Positions 1 through 10,984 of a stretch of 64,000 bases of DNA are shown here, in pieces. The notes beneath the pieces were generated by a model. It worked only from the letters and a program-made list of their open reading frames with translations. It made no database searches and was not told where the DNA came from. This DNA is from Hydractinia symbiolongicarpus (taxonomy: Eukaryota > Cnidaria > Hydrozoa > Anthoathecata > Hydractiniidae). Within the stretch, counting starts at the first letter, position 1. The number at the start of each line of letters is the position of its first letter. The stretch covers positions 24,495,001 through 24,559,000 of the forward strand of contig NC_079882.1 in NCBI RefSeq assembly GCF_029227915.1, given 5' to 3'. A program made the position numbers and the translations under genes.

Positions 1-595
1 TGCAGGTGGATAAAGTAAGTAAAATAGAGCTTATTGGGTAGTATGCTGTTTTCCGATCATGCTGCTCCTTGTTACACTTTTTTTCAGTTACACACCACAC
101 TGATTGTTTTAATTATATACTTGAGAGAGTTGGACTAAAGCCGAAATCTTATTGCTATGTTGCTAAAGCGAATGTCCTACTGGATGTCTCAAAAGCAAAC
201 ATCCTACTAAAAGAACGAAGCTTTTTTGACTTGCAAAGCATCTATAATTTGACAAACATCCACTGCAGGTGCTATGTTGCACAAACTTGACTGTTTACTA
301 GACGTGATATAATTGGTGCTTGAATTTAACAAACATATTCTGATTCATTTTACTTTACTAATTTTTGCGTCACTCTACTCATAGTTCTTTTTTACTATAA
401 ACGTTTTATGCAACTGTCTGCAATGTAATTAATTCTTTCACAGCTAGTAAAAATGAGTACAATTTTGTGAGAATAATTTTTTTTATTTTTTTTATTTCAA
501 ACATTATGTGTATTCAACTTTAGGATTTCTGTGGCTTTTCTTAAAATTATTCATACTGTTATTTTTGCATACAATACTTGCCTTTCATGTTCCAC
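1..595. other. AT-rich sequence, no gene supported
   Basis: No coding region is supported here. The first bases hold an exon-end-like context: bases 1-14 followed by GTAAGT at 15-20. This could be the end of an upstream exon of the cyclase gene, but it is too short to assign. The rest is AT-rich, with frequent stops in all frames. Confidence 0.3.
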
Positions 596-691
596 AGGAC
601 AAGGTATATTTTTGGAACCAATATATTCTAGTATCATCGAATATTTTACCAATTTGGGTTTTTCTCCCTTTGACTGCATTTGTTATGGTTT
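596..691 (+). other. Possible upstream exon of the ADP-ribosyl cyclase gene (unresolved)
   Basis: After a polypyrimidine-rich stretch and CCACAG, one frame reads DKVYFWNQYILVSS. This resembles the segment of the CD38/CD157 family that has a (D/N)K-x-LFW motif upstream of the TLEDTL region. The following residues also align loosely with CD157. However, the candidate donor at about 690 leaves phase 0, whereas the next recognised exon (3661) needs two carried bases, so this exon cannot be joined directly. It may be a decayed exon, be misread by one base, or be chance similarity. Confidence 0.25.
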
Positions 692-1137
692 TATCTTTTT
701 ATTTCTTATTGGAATAATTTTCTTACACATACAAAAACACAGGATAATATAAAACACAGGATAATATAAACACGAGTTTAGTTATGAGCAATTTGGAAAT
801 GCTAGTTGTTTGAAGTTGTTGATTTACTGGCACTTGCACAAAAGTCATGAGTTGTAATAAATAGGAGCAAAAATTTGTCATTATTTACCATTATAGAAAA
901 AAAAAAATCTTAAAAAAATATGAGAAAAAGACTCTTAAAAAATTTAAATCTATTTTGAATGTTCATATTCTGTCTTAAATTTTAGGCACCATCTCTCAAT
1001 AATTTCAACATCTTATTATCTACCTAATTCTTTTTGTCTCAATTGTATTTTTGATTTCAGTGTAAATTATTTTTCCATCATCACCTAATGTTTTACCATA
1101 TTATATATTTTACCTAATTCTTAACTTTCCTAAATAA

Positions 1138-1216
1138 GTCAATAAATGAATGAATGGATGAATAAATAAATGAATGAATGAATGAATAAATGAATGAATA
1201 AATGAATGAATGAAGT
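1138..1216. repeat. (AATG/AATA)n microsatellite
   Basis: Roughly 79 bp of interrupted tetranucleotide repeats, AATG alternating with AATA, lie in non-coding sequence. No gene is nearby on either side. Confidence 0.85.
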
Positions 1217-1573
1217 AGATTTTTATTATCCAATCCTTAAAATTCACCTACGAATAATTTCAGAATAGATTTTAACAATAGGCGCTGTAGAGCATGTTAG
1301 TATATGTAACAAACTGTACTCCTGACTTGCAAGGTTGACCCTTATTAGTTGCCAAAACTGCTTGAAATTTCACATTTGCTGAAATTAAAGCCAGCTTAGC
1401 TAGCTACTTATTTTAAACTCAATGCAGAGTCAGCTCAGTTTAACTAGCTGCTTTAACATAAAAAATAATCAAACAACAGCTTACATCTACCCAGTGTCTA
1501 GTAGAAACATGTTTTTATCCCTTGTCATTACCAAATGTTAATAGTTGCAGACTATTTTAGCTAATAATCCAAC

Positions 1574-1850
1574 TACTACTTTATATGGTAAAGCGTTCGC
1601 TTCCAGTGCGGAAGGTCTTGGGTTAGAATCTCGGCTGAATCATGCCAGAGACTGTAAAAGTGTAAATCTATCCCTTCAGCTTAGCAGTAGCATGAGAATA
1701 GGATTGATATCTTAGGCGGTTGTCTAGTTGAGCGATAGCTCAAACAGAAGCTTTAAATGCACTAGGACCCTCTTCGCAGGACCCTCACTGATACAGTGAT
1801 ACAGTACCAATAGGGACCGAAGAGGCCATCCTGGGTAAAAAATTTCAATG
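1574..1850 (+). repeat. tRNA-derived SINE-like repeat
   Basis: The head has the spacing of an internal RNA polymerase III promoter: an A-box-like stretch near 1587, then GGGTTAGAATC near 1619-1629 as a degenerate B box. The distal part (about 1765-1850), with its 'TTCGCAGGACC' and 'GATACAGTACCAAT' stretches, resembles 31585-31640. Both are followed by A/T-rich AATAAT-type tails. No tRNA cloverleaf can be folded from it, so it is not called as a tRNA gene. Confidence 0.4.
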
Positions 1851-1873
1851 ATAACAATAAAATAATCAATCTC

Positions 1874-3323
1874 TTTTTTGAATTTCCGCGCCCGAAGGCG
1901 TAGGAAATTCTTTAAAACCGTCGTTTTTTTCTTTCGGAGCATTTTTTGAGAAAAAATCGACCCTGGGATTTCACGTTGATCCGTCACAGATGTAAACTTC
2001 GTACCCAAGCTCCTTAACTACTGGGAAGTCTAGTATTGACGCATCAGGCCAAAATTGGTATGGGTTTTCGACAAAATTTGGCACAGTTAACAAAAAAAGT
2101 ATGCTGAACATAATGGTGACATAATAATTTTGAGTTTTGTCACCTAAATGTCATTTTAGGCCAAAATTGGTCCAAAAATTAGAACTACTTTATTTTCAAC
2201 AAAACTTGGAACAGTTAACAAATAAAGTATGCTGAACATGATGGTGACATCAAAATTTTGATTTCTTGTTTTTTAAATGTTATTTTAGGCCAAAATTGGT
2301 CCAAAAATTAAAACTACTATATTTTTGACAAATTTTGGCACAATTAACAAAAAAAGTATGGTGAACATGATGGTGACATCAAAATTTCGGTTTTTTGCCA
2401 CCTTAAATGTCATTTTAGGCCAAAATTGGTCCAAAAATTAAAACTAGTTCATTTTCAACAAAAATTAACAAAGTTAACAAAAAAAGTATGCTGAACATAA
2501 TGGTGACATCAAATTTTTGATTTTTGTTACCTAAATGCCATTTTAGGCCAAAATTGGTCCAAAAATTAAAACTACTTCATTTTCAACAAAAATTGGCAAA
2601 GTTAACAAAAAAAGTATGCTGAACATGATGAGGACACCAAAATTTTGATTTCTTGTTACCTAAATGTCATTTTAGGCCAAAATTGGTCCAAAAATTAAAA
2701 CTACTTTATTTTTGACAAAATTTGGTACAGTTAACAAAAAAAGTATGCTGAACATGATGGTGACAATAAAATTTTGGTTTTTTGCCACCTTAAATGTCAT
2801 TTTAGGCCAAAATTGGTCCAAAAATTAAAACTACTTTATTTTTGACAAAATTTGATACAGTTAACAAAAAAAGTATGCTGAACATGATGGTGACATTAAA
2901 ATTTTGGTTTTTTGCCACCTTAAATGTCATTTTAGGCCAAAATTGGTCCAAGAATTAAACAACAAAATTTAGCAAAGTTAATAAAAAAAGTATGTTGAAC
3001 ATAATGGTCACATCAAAATATTGATTTTTTGTCAACTAAATGCCGTTTAAGACCATAAACGTTTCAATTGCAAGACTTTCAACCATAAATGATAGGCTGT
3101 TTTTTTTGTTAGCAATTTCTTTTAAAATGTGAGTTTATTATGACACGTTTCTTTTTTTTTTGCGTTTGTTGTAAGATATAATGTCACTTGCGTGCTTTAT
3201 CTTCAGAGCTTTATGCACCAAACCCCTTCGAATGTTTGGCACGATAACAACAACGAATTAGCAGGTTGTCATCAAATATTTTAGTAGCGAGCGGAACTTC
3301 TTAGAGCCCCCAGGGCTTCTTGT
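1874..3323 (+). mobile_element. Non-autonomous element with terminal hairpins and ~129-bp tandem array, copy 1
   Basis: The left end holds a 31-bp hairpin (1880-1910) with perfect 8-bp arms GAATTTCC/GGAAATTC. The right end holds a short hairpin (3303-3320, AGAGCCC with GGGCTTCT) about 3 bp before the end shared with copy 2. Between them an approximately 129-bp unit is repeated. The landmark GGCCAAAATTGG-type core starts at 2047, 2159, 2288, 2418, 2546, 2675, 2805 and 2935, giving eight cores. No protein is encoded. Copy 2 at 59120-60189 shares both flanks and five cores. The layout recalls Helentron-associated (HINE/DINE-like) elements, but this class assignment is inference. Confidence 0.75.
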
Positions 3324-3660
3324 TTTAATTTGAGATGTCTACATTGTGGAATAAAAGCGAAGATGAAAAGTGCTTATTGGGTCCTGTAAAAATTAATTAG
3401 ATTCTCAGTCTTAAATAATTAAATAATAAGAATTTTATGCATCAACCTTGCTGACCACTCTGCTCATGTCTAAGATAGCTTGGTTGTTGAGAAAATAAAG
3501 AAAGAACAATTACATGGTTAAGGGCTGAACAATAAAAAATATTGTTACAGATTACCATCAAAGACATTGAAATTACCAGTACATGTCAATTTAGAGGACA
3601 TCCATTGCTAGCATGGTAAAAGATGTGCATGGTGCTGATGACGATATGTTGTTTGTCTAG

Positions 3661-6600
3661 GTATCTATTTGATGGTCTGCAATGGTGCGGTTCCACGACT
3701 TCACCAGATGGATTGAATTCATCGTATTGCCACTCCAGCAACAGCACATGTAATGCAATGTATCCCGTTTGGTTCCTTGCTTCAGCCAAGGTACGAGGTA
3801 TGTTTTGTAGCTCTTCCCTAAAATCCTTTTTCATCTCTTTATTTAAGTATGCTATTGACACACTAGAGATGTTACGAGAACATTAATCATTTTAGAACTT
3901 ATGCAAAGATTGCTATTTAAGTTGGTGAAGCGAGTGTTCATTTCTTTCTCAGATGTCTCTGTCCATTTTAGTTTGCTGAACGTGCGACTAAAATAGCTCA
4001 TACTTTACTGAATGCATCAAGAAGTGAAAATAGGCCGGCATACTACGAATCCAGGTAACTTAATAATGTAGAGGAAATGTCTACCTTGTGTCCAATTATT
4101 ATAAACTAGTCTGAAAAACCATTTTGGATTAACTCGTCGCTATTCGCAACTACCATCTTTAACTCGTAGACAGTCAACGAGCCTTATAATATGAAATATT
4201 CGGTAGCCTAGGTTACATCCACAGATTGGCTTGTCTTTTTATTTATCCCTGTTTTTCCTGTTGTTTTTTGTGTTTTCATAGCACGACTATATAATCGTGC
4301 AGAGACGAAATACGGCTATTAATACAGGAGATTATCTACAGATGCTAACTGCTTGTGTTTTTTGTGTTTAGTTTTTTCCGTACAGTTGAGATGCCTCGTT
4401 TACATGTGGATAAGCTAATTGTTCTAGTTGCTTCGAGTATTGGTCAACCTGTTAGGTATTCCACTTTAAGTTTTTTTGCTTTTATCAAATGATTTGAATA
4501 ACTAAACAGAAATGCTTCGTATCTACAAAAGTTAACGACTACATAAAACTAGCGAATTAGTATTAATAATCTGTTTTTAAATAAAAGATATGTTAAGGCA
4601 CATTTTTCCAAATAGTAGAAGGCGATATTTTATTCAAGGTTAGGGTCATGTAAGCTTTTAGTACAACCAGGTATTTGTAAACACGTTTATTCACCATACA
4701 CACCATCCGGATAAACTATCTGAGTTTACCACTAACATATTGCCGCACTTAGTGTAGTGGGTTCGTCTGCGGCTCCCAGTTTTGGGGACCGTGGATCGAA
4801 TCCTGCTCGCTGCCACGCAGTATGTTAGTGATGAGCAAAGTAGTTCTTCTTTAATATGACGTTTATTATGGTTAAAATGGATATTTCCTTAAAGAAGTTA
4901 GAGCCCTCAAGCATTGTAGGATTAAGGTTAAGATATGTTTAGCGTATATGCAGTGTGTATATACCACTTGCGACGTATTATTTTTGTGGAGAATAATAGA
5001 CATGCGCAGTCATTCTTGTAGGTAGGAAATGTAAACAACAGACCTCAGAAGTCAACTAAACCCGTTTAAAATGCGAAATATTCGCCTCAAATTGGTAAAA
5101 AAAATTTAAAAGCAAAAATAACTAAAAAATTATTTTCAGTTTATTTTGGATCTTTAGCTTTCAAAAATATCTGTTTGTATTTTAATAATACCCAAACGGT
5201 CCTGCTTTTATATCTATAAGAATGTCTGCACATGTACGAGAATCCGCATGTATAAAAGTTCCGTAAACATTCACAAATTATTTTTATGGGGCATCCGTTT
5301 TATCAAACAAAATGATGTTTTAGCACCTTGAGCACCTGGTCAGTTATTGGTATTTAATTGATGTAAAAACTACGAAAAAGGCTTTATTATTTGTTTGTTT
5401 TGGTTTTAGAGAGAGTTGCGATTCACAATCCATACTTGAGCTAAAACAAGATGCAAAGAAAAACAACATAGCGATGGAGTGCATAGATCAGCCCAAGTAT
5501 TAATACTTTTCTACTTTTCTTTTGAAACACGTTTTGGCCTTGATTAAGAAAGTTAAATTTCAGTTACTTCCTATGCAAACGTGCAACCGTTCAACATGGG
5601 ATTTGCACGCTTTAACTTTTAAAAGGCCTTTCAAATTAAGTTAGGGTTATTCCGTGTATTTATTATCAAGTGGATAAGCCTAATGTATTATGAACGAACC
5701 TCTGGTTAATGACACTTCGGTGTATAAAATCGTTTTTTTTTTTCACTTTTTTTTTGTTAGGTTAGTTTTGCAGATATTCTGTTTGAAATACCCGAAGACG
5801 TCGCCATGTTCAACAAAACCGCTATATGACAACGATAATAAAGAAGAGTTAAAGTAAGGGATTCTTTTTCCATGATATCAACGTTTTCATTTTGTGTGGA
5901 TGTGATTGTTAAAATTTCATGTTGAAAGTACACTTAGGATTGTTCGCTGAGTTTTTGTTTTTGCGAAGTTAACAAGGTGTAGAGATTCAGAAATATTTCA
6001 CATAAGACTGCTTTTATTTATTTTTTCTTATTCATTTTTTTATTTGTTCAATTCATGTTATAATTTTTTTTTCCACAGGAAATGGAAGGCGCTGGCTATT
6101 GTTTTTTCTGTTATTTGTGTCACTCTCCTTCTTGGTCTTGCTCTTTGGACTGTCTTTCAGTACTTTGGAAAAACAGGAAATTCCCTCCAAGTATCCCCAG
6201 TTGCCAGCAATGTTGAACAAAACAGTATCATAGTGACGGCCGAATCCACCAAAAGCGATCTCAATGACAACGAAAATAAAATTTGGATTTGAAACTTGTA
6301 ACACTACTAACCTCTTTAGTCCACTTAAAATTCCTGCTTCTTTTTAAAAACAACATCATTCCCTTGTAATACAAAAGGGCGGTCAATCTTCCTATGTCAA
6401 TTTGGTCGCATTTCACGTCTGCTATTTTTTTAAATCAACACCATTTTTGATTTCAGTCTCAGTTGCTAAGGGCAAATTTTTGGTTTCAGCCTCAACCACC
6501 ATTTGCTTTTTATTTTTTTAAAGAACTGTTGTGTAAGTAACTTGTAGACCACCAAGTTCTATCCCTCTTTTGTCTTACAAAATTTTCAGCCTGACCAGTT

Positions 6601-7149
6601 GCTTACTAGTTCCCTAAGTTTTGACACAATTCTCAGTCTTAGCCCTTAGCAACCCGTTTGGTCTTTAGTTTATATTTTTTATTCAGTCCTGGATATTAGC
6701 TCAAAAGTAACGATCCAAAAGTCTATATTATAATACCTGTATACGTCTGTCTGTAAGGCAAAATGGCGCTACCATTTTGGCAAGGCAAGTAGCGAGACGC
6801 ATGTAATGCAGTATAAAAAGGACGGGCGAACCCGTGGATTTTTCCACGGGCCGCCGACTAGTTTCCAGTGTTTTCACTGATCACCTTAACTGATTGCTTC
6901 AAATATGATCCACTACAGAATTTCTTACTAATGTTACTAATAACTTTCTGCAGGTTATGGAAGTGGGCGTGTATCGTACTAATTGCCGTGGCTTTAATTC
7001 TCTTAATTATAATTGGTTCGTGCATGGCTCATAGCTTGATTAAGAAAAATCGAAACTTTAAATACTTACATAACTGGTCATTCTCAAGGAAACCAATGTT
7101 GACTACTGAGGAATCTATTGACCAATCAGATAATAATAACCAAGTTTGA
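3661..7149 (+). CDS. CD38-like: ADP-ribosyl cyclase (CD38/CD157 family), 5' incomplete, with two alternative C-terminal membrane-anchor exons
   Basis: Exons: 3661-3790, 3972-4054, 4372-4455, 5410-5496, 5761-5853, then either 6079-6292 or 6954-7149 as last exon. Splice sites and phases agree throughout. The encoded segment has the family landmarks in order: YLFDGLQWCG (YLADDLTWCG in CD38), a Trp in YPVWFLASAK where CD38 has catalytic W189, FAERATKIAHTLLNAS, FFRTVEMPRL whose Glu matches catalytic E226, RESC, a second Cys-bearing segment and SPC. Intron positions match human CD38 exons 3/4 to 6/7. Such enzymes convert NAD to cADPR and ADP-ribose on the cell surface or in organelles. Unlike type II CD38, the anchor here is C-terminal. 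The N-terminal part, including the TLEDTL-equivalent motif and any signal peptide, is not resolved. The first exon listed needs two bases from an upstream exon. Confidence 0.85.
4715..4860 (+). repeat. tRNA-derived SINE-like repeat with inverted terminal motif
   Basis: It contains TAGTGTAGTGGG (A-box-like) and GATCGAATCC (B-box-like) with tRNA-like spacing. CACTAACATATTGC on the left (4730) is matched by GCAGTATGTTAGTG on the right (ending 4830), one mismatch apart. Related copies lie at 30121-30266 (minus) and 30262-30366 (plus). It sits in the cyclase intron between exons 4372-4455 and 5410-5496. Confidence 0.6.
6079..6292 (+). CDS. Alternative last exon A of the ADP-ribosyl cyclase: TM helix plus acidic tail
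   Basis: Follows CCACAG and completes the split Lys codon left by the exon ending at 5853. It reads KWKALAIVFSVICVTLLLG and onward: a hydrophobic span of about 23 residues followed by a polar, acidic tail of about 45 residues ending at TGA 6290-6292. No AATAAA is visible between the stop and the Helitron copy at 6722, so its 3' end signal is not obvious. Confidence 0.75.
6722..6861 (+). mobile_element. Non-autonomous Helitron, copy 1
   Basis: It begins TCTATATTA and ends in CTAG followed by host T. An 8-bp-stem hairpin (CCCGTGGA, TTTT, TCCACGGG) lies 11 nt upstream of the CTAG end. This is the canonical Helitron end structure (5' TC, 3' hairpin plus CTRR, A/T target). It is 140 bp with no coding capacity. 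It sits between the two alternative last exons of the cyclase gene, 92 bp before exon B. Confidence 0.8.
6954..7149 (+). CDS. Alternative last exon B of the ADP-ribosyl cyclase: different TM helix and basic tail
   Basis: Follows CTTTCTGCAG and enters in the same phase as exon A, starting K-L-W-K-W where A starts K-K-W-K-A. It encodes a hydrophobic span of about 22 residues (ACIVLIAVALILLIIIGSC) and a tail of about 40 residues with a basic juxtamembrane patch (KKNRNFK) and a polar end. The stop is at 7147-7149 and AATAAA at 7175-7180. Because A already ends in a stop, A and B must be mutually exclusive last exons. Both remain open and fully coding. Confidence 0.75.
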
Positions 7150-7174
7150 CCAACATTGAACAGTGAGTTCCGTT

Positions 7175-7180
7175 AATAAA
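7175..7180 (+). promoter_or_regulatory. Candidate polyadenylation signal AATAAA (cyclase exon B)
   Basis: AATAAA lies 26 nt past the stop of alternative exon B. A second AATAAA-like site occurs near 7329. Cleavage position cannot be seen from sequence alone. Confidence 0.4.
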
Positions 7181-8362
7181 TGATGCGTAGTTGTCGAATA
7201 TTGGTACGTTCTAAACGAATTCGACATAATCAAAGACGAGAATATAATTTTTATAGCTTTGAATATATTTTTGTTTATCTAATATCAGTGTTAATAATAA
7301 TAATAATATTCCTTTTTTGTATGCTTGAAAATAAATATTTCTCTCTCACTATTGGGTGTTTAGAAGTACTTCTATAGAACCGAAGCGTTAGTAAACAATG
7401 ACGAACAGTAGCGCTTAAGCCTGCCTGTTCATACTAAGTTTTGCTACTGTAGACCCAGATTTATATTTAGCTTTAAAATGTTAATTTTCGAGCATTCGAC
7501 CCAGCTGTAGTAGCCCGTAGGAACATAAATCTCTTTTTTCTTTCTTTTTACTTTTCTGTTAGATATCATAACGTAATCTCAGGCAGAAATTTTGTGTGTG
7601 GTTTACTTCAAGCTACCTCCATAGCAGAACTTTAAAAAGGGAGATTTTTTGGGTAATATAACAACTATTTAAATATAATAAAATAAAGAAAATTTATTAT
7701 ATATGTGTTACTATGTCTGCTATATATAAATATATATATATATACACACACACGCGCGTGTAAAATTAAATATGTATTAAAATATAGTATATTATGTGTT
7801 TATGATTTCTTTTTTCATGTGCTTACCCTGCAAGTTTTTAACTTAAAGTCTTCATATATATTTATTTTTCAAAAGAGTCATTCATAGGTTTTATTCGTCA
7901 TGTATGTTTTTAAATGCGATTCGTTTGCCGATTTTAAATTGTAGAAGAATGTTTTGTTGACTTTTTCAAGAGTCCTAGATATTCTTCTATATCACGGTTT
8001 TGTTTTTATTTTGATAATCACATGTTCACACCATGTGGTACAGATGACAGGTGTCCACTCTGTTAGTACTCATCAGAATGTTCGAAATATCAATATCTCA
8101 GTCAAAAAGTTAGGAATATCAGCAATTTCGTCGATTTTTCAGGAATTTAAGGTTTAATGTTTAGTCAGAACTTTTTTTTTCATATATTGGCAAGGATTAT
8201 TAGGATAATCTAACGTTCTAATGAGTATGAAATTCGTTCTGAAATGGTTAGGGAAATAAAGGAAATATGAGTGTTGAAATTTTGTGGACATCCTGGATAT
8301 ACAAATAAATTAATTTGATAATTCAAAGAGAGATTATCTCATAAGCTATTCTATACTTTTGA
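7181..8362. other. Intergenic, AT-rich, with an AT/AC microsatellite
   Basis: No gene was recognised. A TATATA/CACACA/CGCGCG simple repeat occupies about 7719-7761. The stretch should include the PDSS2 promoter, but no core element stands out. Confidence 0.5.
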
Positions 8363-8386
8363 TTGTTTTGCAATAATATCAGTAGA

Positions 8387-10984
8387 ATGACGTCGGCTTC
8401 CTGTTTTAAGATTTTACTCACAAGATGCCAGTCACAACAAAGACTACTTATTTTGGCGCCTTATTCTAGCGTCTTAAGGGGCCAAAGGTATTCGTTTTGG
8501 TCATCAATCAATGGAAATGGTTTACAGAAAGCTATCAATACTGCAGAGAGGGTTGTTGGCTACCAAACAAATTTTAGTAGTTTAAAGTTTCTTGTCGATG
8601 AAGAAGAACCAACGAACTTTATAAAACTTGCGAAAAAGTTGGTTGGCAGTGGTCACCCATTACTTACGACAGCAAGAGATTTATTATCACAAGACCCATA
8701 CAGTAGCCACCAATTTGGTGGTTTGTGGGTATTACTTATATCGAAAGCTGTAAAGAACGAGTCAGACTTACTCAATGACGTTGTTGGTGGTATACATCGA
8801 AAACAGAGAATGCTAGCAGAAACAACAGAACTCATTAGTACAGGTATGCAAATTTGTCCTACAAATTTAAGTAAACAGCATCTTTTAAAGTCAGAATAAT
8901 ATAATATCAAAATGTATCCAACTGGACGTCCTAGGTTCGCTCAATAGTAAAGGGCATATTTTAACCACCTGTCCGAAAAAGGCGTGCCTATCCAAAAAGG
9001 ACCATTTCATCTTGTTTCATAAGAGCAACGTTTAAGTTTTAAATTTTTTTCCAATCAGCATAACGTAAGCATACTCTAAGCGTATCCCAGTCTAATTTCG
9101 AGTTTTCACTTGTTTATAAAAAGATAGGTAGTACGATCTAGTGAAAATGTACATGTCAAACAATATTATGATGAATTGCTGTTTGTTTTAACGGATTTTA
9201 AAACTTGTCGAAGATTCAAATTTCTGTAGAGAATTATTTTCTCATTTATCGGGAAGACTTTTTATCCCAAAGGAAGCGAAGGCTGATTGGCACTTAAACA
9301 TTTATCAATCTTGTATTGTCAGCACTGACAATATTGTGATTATCGACTATCTTTAATTTTATGGTTAATTTTATGTAAAAAAAAGTGTTACAAAACTTTC
9401 ATTTTTTTTTTCTTTTTTTTTAGTGTTGTGTAATCCATTTCCATGAATTTTATATAAGAATAATTATTTTTTACATCATCAAATATTTTTGTATTAATTA
9501 TTTTTGTGCCCGTAAAATGCTGCTGCATGGGAATAAACTTTCTAGAATCCCATCTTTGTTGTTATTTAAGACGGCAAGGGTACCCAAGCTACTATCGTGA
9601 ACAGAACAGGCTCGTGTTGAGTTGTATAAGCGAAGCCCTAGTGTGTTGAGCCGTGTTAATATGGATGTCACACACTGGCATGTTGGTTTTCATTTTTTTA
9701 ATTTTTTTATTTCAGCTTTTCTCATTCACCGCAGCATGCTAAGTCTAAAAAGTGAAGAGTTCTTACAAGACCTTAACAAGAAAACTTTAGGTTTCGGAAA
9801 CAAGTTATCTGTGCTTGGTGGCGACTTCTTGTTAGCTAAGGCTTCACTCGAACTTGCCAGACTCGAAAACACACAAGTCGTCGAACTAATTGCACAAGCC
9901 ATTGGAGATATGGCGGAAGGAGCAACGATTGAAGCATTGGACGTGCAAGCAGATCTTACGTGGACAGTGAATGATTGGGAGAACTTTGTATACCTCTTAA
10001 AAGGAAGCCTAATGGCGAACAGTTGCAAAGCAGCAACAGTCTTAACTTGTCAACCTGAAGAAGTAAGTTTCTGCTATAAGATAGTCAACGTGATGTTAAT
10101 GCTGTTTTCGAATGGAGGAGGGAGCCCAGTCCGGATGTTCGTTTGTTTGTAGAATCATAAAAACTGTTTGCATCTCTAAAAATTCTTGAATTTTAAAACG
10201 CAATGTAAATTCTATTGTTTAAATGTAAAGGAGTAAGCACCTAGGGTATATTTAGGCATTTTATAAAACCAGTTAGATTAAGTAAAAACTTTTCAATTTT
10301 CTTTCTTTGCTTCTGGTAATGAAATTTAGCGGAAACAAAATTTGACTAATTTGATTAATTCTATATATATAATGAATTTTTAAGATTTAAACTCAAATTG
10401 ACCAACCGAATATGAATTACGCGCTAAAAACAAAAACAGTTCTTGTGCGATGTGTGACGTTATTTTTTAATCCAAATCTTGTCTAACTAGAAATTTTGAT
10501 TTATATCCTCTCTATTCTTTTAAACACAAACTTTTCAAAAATCTTCTCCTTGTATTTTAAAAATGGATAATAAGATAAGACAGTCAGCTTCAATTTGGTT
10601 TTAATTTTGTTTTAGGTTCAACAGGAATCGTTCGCTTTCGGCAAAAACTTAACTCTTGCTCAACAGTGCGCCGAAGATATCGAAACATTTCAGAATAAAA
10701 AATCTGTACTCAAAAAAACAAATCTTTTGTTGGTTTTAGCGCTTCAACGGTGCAGTAGTTTGAAGGAAAGATTTGACGCTGTATCGAGTGAACAAGGAAA
10801 TATTTCGCGTCATTTAAAAGAACTGAGGCATGTTATCCCTTTAAAATATCCAAACGTAATTGAAGTAGCGAAGAAAATGTGTGACGAATATGTTGCTACG
10901 TGTAGTCGCAGTATTAAGTGTTTCGAACAGAACGATGCAATTAGCGCAATAGAAGATATATTAAAAACTGTACGCGAGACATGA
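8387..10984 (+). CDS. PDSS2: Decaprenyl (polyprenyl) diphosphate synthase subunit 2
   Basis: Exons 8387-8843, 9716-10062 and 10616-10984 join in frame (phases 1 and 0) to 390 codons, close to the roughly 400 of human PDSS2. Family landmarks: AERVVGYQTNF near the N-terminus, HPLLTTARDLL, WVLLISKA, GGIHRKQRMLAETTELI, FGNKLSVLGGDFLLA and NTQVVELIAQAI. Like other PDSS2 proteins it lacks the full DDxxD metal-binding motifs of PDSS1, its expected partner in making the ubiquinone side chain in mitochondria. The first residues (Arg, Ser, Leu and few acids) suit a mitochondrial presequence. An in-frame ATG at 8363 would add eight residues; I prefer 8387 because MTSASC starts a typical presequence, but this is not certain. 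Confidence 0.93.

Noticed and set aside
508-717. Hydrophobic 69-codon frame as a membrane protein gene
   Set aside because: Composition follows the T-rich DNA, with no splice-consistent context; only the DKVYFW part is kept as a weak exon candidate.
1574-1640. tRNA gene
   Set aside because: A/B-box-like words are present but no acceptor stem or full cloverleaf; better explained as a SINE head. The same applies to 4744, 29280, 30290 and 61598.
3586-3861. 91-codon minus-strand open frame opposite a cyclase exon
   Set aside because: It lies antisense to an exon with clear CD38-family motifs and has no recognisable domain; it is a shadow frame.
4386-4455. Alternative acceptor CCGTACAG before TTGAG in the cyclase gene
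   Set aside because: Joined to the previous exon it gives an immediate TGA; the upstream TTTAG keeps the SFFRTVEM block open.
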